64,000 nt of DNA, taken from assembly GCF_026420865.1 (NCBI RefSeq), contig NZ_JAPCWC010000003.1, forward strand, positions 62,001 to 126,000, in the 5' to 3' direction. The notes beneath the pieces were generated by a model that saw only the letters and a program-made list of their open reading frames with translations, was not told the DNA's origin and made no database searches. The stretch is from Novosphingobium clariflavum (GTDB taxonomy: Bacteria; Pseudomonadota; Alphaproteobacteria; Sphingomonadales; Sphingomonadaceae). Below, one piece after another: positions 27,694-35,295 of the stretch (positions are counted from its first letter, which is position 1; the number at the start of each line of letters is the position of its first letter). Both the position numbers and the translations under genes were made by a program.

Positions 27694-29178
27694 ATGCAGA
27701 TCGTCGAAACCACCAACGAGGGCCTCAAGCGCGCCTACACGGTGACCATTCCCGCCACGACCATCACCGCGCGCGTCGAAGGCGAAATCAAGAAGATCGC
27801 TCCGCAGGTGAAGATGCCCGGCTTCCGCGCCGGCAAGGTTCCCGCCAATCTCGTCAAGAAGATGCACGGCGAAGCGATCCACCAGGACGCGCTGAACGCG
27901 ACGATTCGCGAAGCCATGGACAAGCTGGTCGCCGACCACGCCCTGCGTCCCGCGATGAACCCCGACGTGGCCCTCGGTGAAGGCTACGAGCAGGGCAAGG
28001 ACGCCGAGCTGACCGTCAGCCTCGAAGTTCTCCCGGTGATCGCGGCTCCCGCCATCGACGGTCTGAAGCTCGAAAAGCTGGTCGTTCCGGTTGCGGAAGA
28101 CGCCGTGACCGAAGCGGTCGAGCGTATCGCCTCGCAGCAGCAGCGTTTCGAAACCAAGGACGGCGCAGCCGCTGACGGCGACCAGCTGATCATCGACTTC
28201 ACCGGCAAGCTCGACGGCGTCGAATTCGACGGCGGCAAGGCCGAGAAGGCTCCGCTCGTGATCGGCGCGGGCCGCTTCATCCCCGGCTTCGAAGAGCAGC
28301 TGGAAGGCGCCAAGGCCGGCGACGAGCGCACCATCACCGTGACCTTCCCCGAGGACTATCCTGCCGCGAACCTCGCCGGCAAGGAAACCACCTTCGACAT
28401 CGTCGTCCACGAAGTGAAGGCCCCGGCCGAAGCCAAGCTCGACGACGACTTCGCCAAGGAACTCGGCCTTGAGAGCCTCGAGCAGCTTCAGGGTCTCCTG
28501 AAGGGCCAGCTGGAGCAGGAAACTGCCGGCCTGACCCGCACCGCCATGAAGCGCCAGCTGCTCGACCAGCTTGCCGCAGGCCACGACTTCGACGTTCCGC
28601 CGACCATGGTGGAAGCCGAATTCTCGCAGATCTGGCAGCAGCTGACCCACGAAGCGAGCCACGAGGAAGATCCCGCCGCCGCGCTCGCCGAGATCGAGGC
28701 CGAGAAGGACGACTACCGCAAGATCGCCGAGCGGCGCGTGCGTCTGGGCCTGCTCCTGTCGGAAATCGGCCAGACCAACGGCGTCGAAGTGACCGCGCAG
28801 GAAATGCAGATGCTCGTTGCGCAGGCCGCGCAGCAGTATCGTCCGGAAGACCGCCAGCGCTTCATGGAATACGTCCGCCAGGACCCGATGATGGCCGCTC
28901 AGCTGCGCGCCCCGCTCTATGAGGACAAGGTCGTCGACTTCCTCATCGAGAAGGCCGAAGTCACCGAGCGTGAAGTGACCCGCGACGAACTGCAGGCCGC
29001 CATCGAAGCCGACACCGACGGCGACAAGGTCGAAGCCAAGAAGCCGGCCAAGAAGGCTCCGGCGAAGAAGGCTCCCGCCAAGAAGGCCGCTGCCAAGAAG
29101 GACGAGGCCGAGGCCGAGGCTGAAAAGCCCGCCAAGAAGGCTCCGGCCAAGAAGAAGGCTGCAGCCAAGGAAGACTGA
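27694..29178 (+). CDS. tig: Trigger factor with lysine/alanine-rich tail
   Basis: A 494-residue ribosome-associated chaperone and prolyl isomerase. The N-terminal ribosome-binding domain carries the signature GFRAGKVP (about residues 43-50), the FKBP-type domain covers about 150-245 (GDQLIIDFTGKLDG), and the helical C-terminal domain 250-440. The last 45 residues repeat AKKAP/PAKKA units, which the usual 430-450-residue trigger factor lacks. The ATG follows AGGAAGG. The usual order tig-clpP-clpX is interrupted by one minus-strand gene. Confidence 0.95.
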   Translation: MQIVETTNEGLKRAYTVTIPATTITARVEGEIKKIAPQVKMPGFRAGKVPANLVKKMHGEAIHQDALNATIREAMDKLVADHALRPAMNPDVALGEGYEQGKDAELTVSLEVLPVIAAPAIDGLKLEKLVVPVAEDAVTEAVERIASQQQRFETKDGAAADGDQLIIDFTGKLDGVEFDGGKAEKAPLVIGAGRFIPGFEEQLEGAKAGDERTITVTFPEDYPAANLAGKETTFDIVVHEVKAPAEAKLDDDFAKELGLESLEQLQGLLKGQLEQETAGLTRTAMKRQLLDQLAAGHDFDVPPTMVEAEFSQIWQQLTHEASHEEDPAAALAEIEAEKDDYRKIAERRVRLGLLLSEIGQTNGVEVTAQEMQMLVAQAAQQYRPEDRQRFMEYVRQDPMMAAQLRAPLYEDKVVDFLIEKAEVTEREVTRDELQAAIEADTDGDKVEAKKPAKKAPAKKAPAKKAAAKKDEAEAEAEKPAKKAPAKKKAAAKED

Positions 29179-29204
29179 TCTCTTCCTGATGGCATGACGC
29201 TATG

Positions 29205-29241
29205 AAAAAGGCCCGGTGCAGCGATGCACCGGGCCTTTTTT
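29205..29241. terminator. Bidirectional terminator after tig
   Basis: Perfect arms GGCCCGGTGCA/TGCACCGGGCC around GCGA, with five A before and six or more T after, so it can serve tig and the convergent membrane-protein gene. Confidence 0.93.
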
Positions 29242-29242
29242 G

Positions 29243-30742
29243 TCATGGCGGCGTCAGTAGCCCCGGCTTCGGCCCGGCTGTGGCCATCGCGACCCAGCCG
29301 TCGCCGATGCGCCGCACGGTGATGGCCTTCACCGCAAAACCGCTGGCGCGCAGATGGGCAAGGATGGCGGCGTCGGTGAAGCGGTGGCGGGTGTCATGCT
29401 CGGCCCAGAACAGCGTGGGGCAGTCCTTCGCCATGCGCCGCGAGGTTTCCGGTTCCAGCGCGAAGCCGAAATGGGCCGCGACGGTGCGGTAGGCCGCAGG
29501 CGCGACCGCCAGATTGTCCGCCGGGGACATCGCCATGACGTCGGCATTCCAGAACCGGTCGACATGGACAAGGGTGTCGGGGCAGGCGGCCCGGATGTCC
29601 GCCACGTAGCGGCCGGTGCCGTACCAGGAATTGCGTGCGGTGGTCCGCGCGACGTGGTCGCAGAGGCCCCACAGCGACAGCAGCAGGGCCGCGCCAAGGA
29701 ACATCGCGCCGGCCGCCGGGCCCAGTGCCCGCAGCAGCCGCCCGCAGGCCAGCGCCATGCCCAGACTGACGGCGCCGACCATCGCGGTCAGATACTTCTC
29801 GATCAGCAGCGGGTGGACGAGATGGATGGCGGTCAGCAGCGCCAGGCCAAGAACGATGCCCGCCGCCAGCTGCGCCAGGATCGCGATGCCTTCGCAGCCC
29901 GAACGGTCGCGCATGAGGTCGCGCCCCATGATCGCCACGCCGGCAAGGGCGCCGGCCAGCACCAGCGGATTGGCCTCCAGGCATCGCAGCAGCGCATATT
30001 CGATCGACCACCGGGCAGTGCCAAGGCCGCCTTCTATCCAGAAGCTTTGCGTGTTCGCCTGCCAGTGCGGCAATTGTACCAGGCTGACGATGACGAACAG
30101 CACGCCCGAGGCGAGCGGCGCTATCAGCAGGGCCCGCAGATAGGCCCAGTCCCGTTGCAGGACGGCGACCAGCAGGAACGGCAGGATCAGCGATCCCGCG
30201 ATCAGCGTGGTGACGATATGCGTATTGAAGCCGATCAGCACGGCGGCGCCATAGGCCATGCGCCGGGGTATCGAGCCGCCGCTGCGGGTTAGCGCCAGGG
30301 CGGCCAGCGACAGTCCCAGCAAGGCTCCGGCACACAGCGAGAGGAAGTAGGACCGCAGTTCGCTGCCGCTCAGCACCGACCATTCGTTGCCGGCCAGCAG
30401 CAGCAGCAGCGCGGCGCCGGCCGGCAGCAGGCGCGGCACGTCGCGCACGGTGGCAGCGCCCGCCAGCAGGCAGAACGCGCCGATGGCAAGGTTGAGCAGC
30501 CGGTGCGTTTCGATCCGGCCGAGCCAGTCGGTCGCGCGCGCGAGAATGTAAAAGAGCGGCGGGTGATTGTCGGCCAGCCAGCTTGTGCGCAGCGCCTCGG
30601 TCCAGCCCGGGCCGGGGCGGGTCACGTACTGGGTGTAGAACTCGTCGTACCAGGGCCCGCGATGCAGGCAGGCCCAGGCGATGGCGAGGGCCAGTGCGGC
30701 TGCGGCGAGCAGGATTGTGCCGAAATGGAGCTTTCTTGACAT
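29243..30742 (-). CDS. GT-C type membrane glycosyltransferase-like protein (GT39/ArnT-like)
   Basis: A 499-residue protein with about ten transmembrane helices and a soluble C-terminal region (about 385-499). The first periplasmic loop has the acidic pair of GT-C enzymes (GPWYDEFYTQY) and a later loop reads WLADNHPPLFYILA, as in lipid-linked sugar transferases of the PMT/ArnT type. Donor and acceptor are unknown. The start MSRKLHF is chosen over an in-frame ATG 29 codons upstream because the first helix follows directly. It interrupts tig and clpP on the opposite strand. Confidence 0.75.
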   Translation of the reverse strand: MSRKLHFGTILLAAAALALAIAWACLHRGPWYDEFYTQYVTRPGPGWTEALRTSWLADNHPPLFYILARATDWLGRIETHRLLNLAIGAFCLLAGAATVRDVPRLLPAGAALLLLLAGNEWSVLSGSELRSYFLSLCAGALLGLSLAALALTRSGGSIPRRMAYGAAVLIGFNTHIVTTLIAGSLILPFLLVAVLQRDWAYLRALLIAPLASGVLFVIVSLVQLPHWQANTQSFWIEGGLGTARWSIEYALLRCLEANPLVLAGALAGVAIMGRDLMRDRSGCEGIAILAQLAAGIVLGLALLTAIHLVHPLLIEKYLTAMVGAVSLGMALACGRLLRALGPAAGAMFLGAALLLSLWGLCDHVARTTARNSWYGTGRYVADIRAACPDTLVHVDRFWNADVMAMSPADNLAVAPAAYRTVAAHFGFALEPETSRRMAKDCPTLFWAEHDTRHRFTDAAILAHLRASGFAVKAITVRRIGDGWVAMATAGPKPGLLTPP

Positions 30743-31053
30743 GTCCAGGCTCCCCCCGAAGCCGGTGATGGCCAAAATGATGAACGGCCCGGGGCCGGTT
30801 TCCGCAACGGCCTGGGCCGCTTTCACCACGGCCTGAACCCTGCGCTAATTCCCTTATCCTGCTGATGGATGACTGAATTGTGGTCAAAGGGCAACGAATC
30901 ACGCGCCGCATTGCCCGCAGCCGGCACAAGTTGCGCTGTTCCGGTCAATTGCCCCCCGATAGTTGTGTGTCCGGCGCCGATTGAAGGGTTAAAGGCCTTG
31001 AACATCGGGCGGGGGCACGCGACATAGGCGGTCCAAACCAGAAGAGGACTCCC
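30743..31053. other. Intergenic region before clpP
   Basis: This divergent region has no gene. Apart from the likely clpP promoter near its right end, I see no repeat, hairpin with T run or coding potential in it. Confidence 0.6.
30998..31026 (+). promoter_or_regulatory. Likely clpP promoter
   Basis: TTGAAC, 17 bp, GACATA, about 28 bp before the start codon. With the preceding base it also reads CTTGAAC, like the -35 of heat-shock sigma-32 promoters; the -10 is less typical for that factor. The rpoH gene is in this window at 41802-42713. Confidence 0.5.
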
Positions 31054-31722
31054 ATGCTCGACCTGTTTGGCGCCTCGGGCGCCCAAGGAAAGTTCACAAC
31101 CGACCCCGTGACCGGAGCACTCGTGCCGATGGTCGTCGAGCAGACCAGCCGCGGTGAGCGCAGCTTCGACATCTACTCGCGCCTGCTGCGCGAGCGCATC
31201 GTTTTCGTGACCGGCGAAGTCGAGGACCACATGGCCTCGCTGATCGTCGCGCAGCTCCTGTTCCTCGAGTCGGAAAATCCCTCGAAGGACATCTCGATGT
31301 ACATCAACTCGCCGGGCGGCGTGGTGACGGCCGGCATGGCCATCCACGACACCATGCAGTACATCAAGCCGCGCGTGTCGACGGTCTGCATCGGCCAGGC
31401 CGCCTCGATGGGCAGCTTCCTGCTCGCCGCCGGTGAGCCGGGCATGCGCATCGCCCTGCCGAACGCCCGCATCATGGTGCACCAGCCCTCCGGCGGCGCC
31501 CGCGGCATGGCCTCGGACATCGAGATCCAGGCGCGCGAGATCCTGCGCATGCGTACGCGCCTCAACGCGCTCTACGTGAAGTACACCGGCAAGTCGCTCG
31601 ACGAGATCGAGAAGGCGATGGACCGCGACACCTTCCTCGAAGCCGAGGAAGCGCTGGCGTTCGGCCTCGTGGACAAGGTTTTCGAGACGCGTCCCGACGC
31701 CGACAAGCCGGCAGAAGCCTGA
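31054..31722 (+). CDS. clpP: ATP-dependent Clp protease proteolytic subunit
   Basis: A 222-residue serine protease that forms the two-ring ClpP chamber. Ser118 (GQAASMGS), His143 (MVHQPSGG) and Asp192 (DRDTF) make up the catalytic triad. An N-terminal extension of about 25 residues precedes the mature-like start. It is followed 160 bp later by clpX, its ATPase partner. Confidence 0.97.
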   Translation: MLDLFGASGAQGKFTTDPVTGALVPMVVEQTSRGERSFDIYSRLLRERIVFVTGEVEDHMASLIVAQLLFLESENPSKDISMYINSPGGVVTAGMAIHDTMQYIKPRVSTVCIGQAASMGSFLLAAGEPGMRIALPNARIMVHQPSGGARGMASDIEIQAREILRMRTRLNALYVKYTGKSLDEIEKAMDRDTFLEAEEALAFGLVDKVFETRPDADKPAEA

Positions 31723-31882
31723 GTACGGCGGCCTGAGCATGAACGAAGGTCGGTACCTGCAGGGATCGGCCTTCAGTTCTTTGCAACGGTTATCGGGGTA
31801 CCCATATCGGCCGAGGATTGCAAAACCGGCCTCCTCCACGGTAGACTCGACGAGTCGCCTGGAAATGGCCTAAAGACGGAAA

Positions 31883-33145
31883 ATGACGAAATTGAGCGGA
31901 TCTGACGCGAAAAGCACCCTCTACTGCAGCTTCTGCGGCAAGTCGCAGCACGAAGTGCGCAAGCTGATCGCGGGCCCCACGGTCTTCATCTGCGACGAGT
32001 GTGTCGAGCTTTGCAACGACATCATTCGCGAAGAAACGAAGGCCGGCATTGCGGGCAAGAAGGACGGCGGCGTGCCGTCGCCCCGCGACATTTGCGAGAC
32101 GCTGAACGACTACGTGATCGGGCAGGAACGCGCCAAGCGCGTGCTGTCGGTGGCGGTGCACAACCACTACAAGCGCCTCAAGCACAGCGGCAAGCAGGGC
32201 GATGTGGAGCTGTCGAAGTCGAACATCCTGCTGGTGGGCCCCACCGGTTCGGGCAAGACGCTGCTCGCGCAGACGCTCGCCAAGACGTTCGACGTGCCCT
32301 TCACCATGGCCGACGCCACCACGCTGACCGAAGCCGGTTACGTGGGCGAGGACGTGGAGAACATCATCCTCAAGCTGCTCCAGGCTTCCGACTACAACGT
32401 CGAGAAGGCGCAGCACGGCATCGTCTACATCGACGAGATCGACAAGATCAGCCGCAAGGCCGAGAACCCGTCGATCACGCGAGACGTTTCGGGCGAAGGC
32501 GTGCAGCAGGCGCTGCTCAAGCTGATGGAAGGCACCACCGCTTCGGTTCCGCCGCAGGGCGGCCGCAAGCACCCGCAGCAGGAATTCCTGCAGGTGGACA
32601 CGACCAACATCCTGTTCATCTGCGGCGGCGCCTTCGCGGGTCTTGAAAAGATCATCGCCGACCGCCTCCAGAAGCGTTCGATCGGTTTCGGCGCGCATGT
32701 CGCCGATCCGGACAAGCGCCGCGTGGGCGAACTGCTCCAGAAGGCGGAGCCGGAAGATCTGCTGAAGTTCGGCCTGATCCCCGAATTCGTCGGCCGCCTG
32801 CCGGTGATCGCGACCCTCAACGACCTCGACATCGAGGCCCTGGTCAAGATCCTGCGCGAGCCGAAGAACGCGCTGGTCAAGCAGTACGCCCGGCTGTTCG
32901 AACTGGAAGACGTCGAACTGACCTTCACCGAAGAGGCGCTCGAAGCGATCGCCCAGAAGGCCATCGACCGCAAGACCGGCGCGCGCGGGTTGCGCTCCAT
33001 CGTGGAAGGGCTGCTGCTCGACACCATGTTCGACCTGCCGACCGAAAGCGACATCGCCGAAGTCGTCGTCGACAAGGACGTGGTGGAGGGCCGCAAGGAA
33101 CCCGTCCGCGTTCTGAAGGGCGACAAGGCCGAAGCCGCAGCCTGA
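31883..33145 (+). CDS. clpX: Clp protease ATP-binding subunit ClpX
   Basis: A 420-residue AAA+ unfoldase that feeds substrates to ClpP. The N-terminal zinc domain has CSFCGKS and CDECVELC; Walker A is GPTGSGKT; Walker B is [10 protein letters not shown]; the ClpP-contacting loop is IGFGA; sensor 2 is in [10 protein letters not shown]. Length and domain order are typical. Confidence 0.97.
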   Translation: MTKLSGSDAKSTLYCSFCGKSQHEVRKLIAGPTVFICDECVELCNDIIREETKAGIAGKKDGGVPSPRDICETLNDYVIGQERAKRVLSVAVHNHYKRLKHSGKQGDVELSKSNILLVGPTGSGKTLLAQTLAKTFDVPFTMADATTLTEAGYVGEDVENIILKLLQASDYNVEKAQHGIVYIDEIDKISRKAENPSITRDVSGEGVQQALLKLMEGTTASVPPQGGRKHPQQEFLQVDTTNILFICGGAFAGLEKIIADRLQKRSIGFGAHVADPDKRRVGELLQKAEPEDLLKFGLIPEFVGRLPVIATLNDLDIEALVKILREPKNALVKQYARLFELEDVELTFTEEALEAIAQKAIDRKTGARGLRSIVEGLLLDTMFDLPTESDIAEVVVDKDVVEGRKEPVRVLKGDKAEAAA

Positions 33146-33172
33146 GCGCTGCTTGCCGCCAAGGCCGACATC

Positions 33173-33209
33173 AAAAGGGCCCGTCCGGTTCATCCGGGCG
33201 GGCCCTTTT
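33173..33209. terminator. Terminator after clpX
   Basis: AAAAGGGCCCGTCCGG and CCGGGCGGGCCCTTTT arms around a short loop, followed by TTCG; the A run at the other side allows use by the convergent gene. Confidence 0.9.
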
Positions 33210-33260
33210 CGTTAGGGGGCAGGCGCAAGTTTGGCGCTGCCCCGAGCGGTAGGTCGGGGC

Positions 33261-33833
33261 TCAGTTATTGCCGTCGGGGCGCGGGCCCATGCGACCGCCA
33301 GGGCCACCTGCACCACGCGGTGGCATCGGATCGCCCTTCTTCATCGTGCGCACGACCTGACCGTCGCGCGAGATCGTTATCTGCTCGGCCTCGGTGGACT
33401 TGAGCAGCCAGCCCGTACCCGTCTGGACCCAGGTATCGTGCGACAGCTCGCTCATGGCGAACAGATGCGTCTCGCCGTCTCGCCCTTCGCGGCTGTCCGA
33501 GGCATCCTGACGCTGCTCGACCTGAGCGGTCTGGCCATCGACGGTGACGGAGATGATGGTGTTGGTCGATTTGCGGTTGGGATCGACCGGGATGTTCGCC
33601 AGCCGGTCGATCATCTGATCGGCGGTCATCGAATTGCCGCCGAGGTCGGTGCGCTTGAAGTCGGGGGTGAGGAACGGCTTGATGTCGTCCGGCTCACGCG
33701 TGTCCATGGCGCTCTTGAGTGCGGTGTAGCGCGCCTCGAGGTCGCTCTTGGTATCGGCATGGGCGAGGCCGGGCAGCAGGGCGCTGCCGAGCGCGGCGCA
33801 AAGCAGCAGGCGGGCGGGGTATCGACGGGTCAT
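33261..33833 (-). CDS. Exported NTF2/SnoaL-like fold protein
   Basis: A 190-residue protein with a signal peptide (residues 1-26, ending GLAHA). The mature part resembles the cone-shaped NTF2-like fold by its order: a first helix (LEARYTALKSAMDTRE), a DIKPFLTPDF turn, and repeated beta strands (TVDGQTAQVEQR, GWLLKSTEAEQI). It is rich in Arg, Pro and Gly at the C-terminus. Function unknown. A Met five codons upstream is an alternative start. Confidence 0.65.
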   Translation of the reverse strand: MTRRYPARLLLCAALGSALLPGLAHADTKSDLEARYTALKSAMDTREPDDIKPFLTPDFKRTDLGGNSMTADQMIDRLANIPVDPNRKSTNTIISVTVDGQTAQVEQRQDASDSREGRDGETHLFAMSELSHDTWVQTGTGWLLKSTEAEQITISRDGQVVRTMKKGDPMPPRGAGGPGGRMGPRPDGNN

Positions 33834-33933
33834 CGCGGAAATGTCCATCCAGTCAGTGATGGACGCGATTCCTAACCTCCACCCGGCGCGCTGCAATCGG
33901 GATTATTGTACCTTATTGTCGCGGAAGTGGCGG

Positions 33934-34938
33934 TCAGACGACGGCCGCGCTTTCCAGCGCACATGCCGCGTTGCTTTCGGTCTCGATCTGGATGGTGGGG
34001 TGACCGATCTTGAACCGGTGATCGAGGTCGTGGGCGAGCGTGTGCAGGAAGTCGTCCCCGGGCTGGCCGCCGGGCATGACGATATGCGCGGTGAGCGCGG
34101 TTTCCGTCGTGCTCATCGGCCAGACGTGAAGATCGTGTACTTGCGCCACCCCTGCGCGGCTTTCCAGAAAAGCGCGCACGGCGGCTATATCGATGCTCTC
34201 GGGCACGGCCATCATGCCCATGCGCAGCGATTCGCGCAGCAGGCTCCAGCTCGACCAGGCGATCACCGCGGTGATGACCAGCGAGGCGATCGGATCGACA
34301 ACCGTCCAGCCCGTGAACAGGATCACCACGCCGGCGATCACCACGCCCGCCGAAACCGCCGCGTCCGCCATCAGATGCACGAAGGCGGCGCGCAGGTTGA
34401 GGTCGTCCTTGCTGCCCTTGGCGAAGAGCAGGGCGGAGAGGGCGTTCACCGCGATGCCGATGGCGGCAACGACGATCATCGTCATGCCGGTGACCGGCGC
34501 CGGTTCGGCGAAACGGCGGATGGTCTCGACGAGGATGGCGCCGATCGCCACCCACAGCAGGGCGGCATTGGCGATGGCGGCGAGAATCGAGGAGCTCTTG
34601 AGGCCGTAGGTGAAGCGTTCGGTCGGCGGGCGCGAGGCCAGGACGCTGGCGGCCCAGGCCAGCAGCAGCGAGAGCACGTCCGACAGATTATGCCCGGCGT
34701 CCGCCAGCAGGGCCATCGAATCGCTCAGATACCCGGCGGCGGCCTCGGCAATGACAAATGCGAGGTTGAGGCTCACGGCGACGGCAAAGGCCCTGCCCAC
34801 GTTGGCCGGGAGGGAGTGGTGGTGTCCATGATGATGGCCATGATCGTGGCCATGACCATGACTATGACCGTGGTGGTGATGGCCGTGGTCGTGGCCATGG
34901 TGTGCATGCGGGGCGCTCATGGTCGGCGTGTCTGGCAT
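33934..34938 (-). CDS. Cation diffusion facilitator (zinc/cadmium/cobalt exporter)
   Basis: A 334-residue inner-membrane metal/H+ antiporter of the CzcD type. The first 42 residues contain about twenty His, a likely metal buffer. Six transmembrane helices follow, with the metal-binding HxxxD pairs in LLADAGHNLSD (helix 2) and HLMADAAVS (helix 5), then a C-terminal cytosolic domain (about 240-334). The motifs fit Zn2+ as main substrate. It stands alone, divergent from the TonB receptor. Confidence 0.92.
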   Translation of the reverse strand: MPDTPTMSAPHAHHGHDHGHHHHGHSHGHGHDHGHHHGHHHSLPANVGRAFAVAVSLNLAFVIAEAAAGYLSDSMALLADAGHNLSDVLSLLLAWAASVLASRPPTERFTYGLKSSSILAAIANAALLWVAIGAILVETIRRFAEPAPVTGMTMIVVAAIGIAVNALSALLFAKGSKDDLNLRAAFVHLMADAAVSAGVVIAGVVILFTGWTVVDPIASLVITAVIAWSSWSLLRESLRMGMMAVPESIDIAAVRAFLESRAGVAQVHDLHVWPMSTTETALTAHIVMPGGQPGDDFLHTLAHDLDHRFKIGHPTIQIETESNAACALESAAVV

Positions 34939-35295
34939 GAGCGGGCCGCGAGCGGCAAGCTATGTCGTAACATGTCACGCGCCCCGATGGCGCTGTGTGT
35001 TGCGCTGCACATAGGTCGGGGTGCACCGGACGGGTGCCTTCCCGTGACATTTATGCCGCACCGCTGTCTTGAAAACATTGCAAAAATCGGCTGATTTTCA
35101 AGGAAAATTGGAAATGTGACGCCATCTGGGCGCCGTAACGCGGAAAAATTGCATCGGCTGCGGCAAAAATGAATCCCGCCTGTCAGAGACTTGTCATATT
35201 GCACTGCTCTTAGCAGCCGCAGCAAACCTGTGGCGGGGCAAATCCTTCCGCAATCATTGCGTAAAACTCACTCTGAATGGCTCCAGGGGGCTAAG
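34939..35295. other. Intergenic region between the CDF gene and the TonB receptor gene
   Basis: No gene is visible. It holds an inverted repeat CTTGAAAA-N19-TTTTCAAG (35068-35102) and, nearer the receptor, a Pho-box-like direct repeat (35180-35196). The stretch 34939-35060 shows nothing further. Confidence 0.6.
35180..35196 (+). promoter_or_regulatory. Pho-box-like direct repeat
   Basis: CTGTCA and TTGTCA begin 11 bp apart, the periodicity of PhoB sites (consensus CTGTCAT units). The repeat lies about 100 bp before the TonB receptor start, a suitable position for activation. Confidence 0.5.

Noticed and set aside
31790..33193. 467-codon minus-strand frame opposite clpX
   Set aside because: It is antisense to an intact clpX, with low-complexity Arg/His/Gln composition typical of shadow frames.
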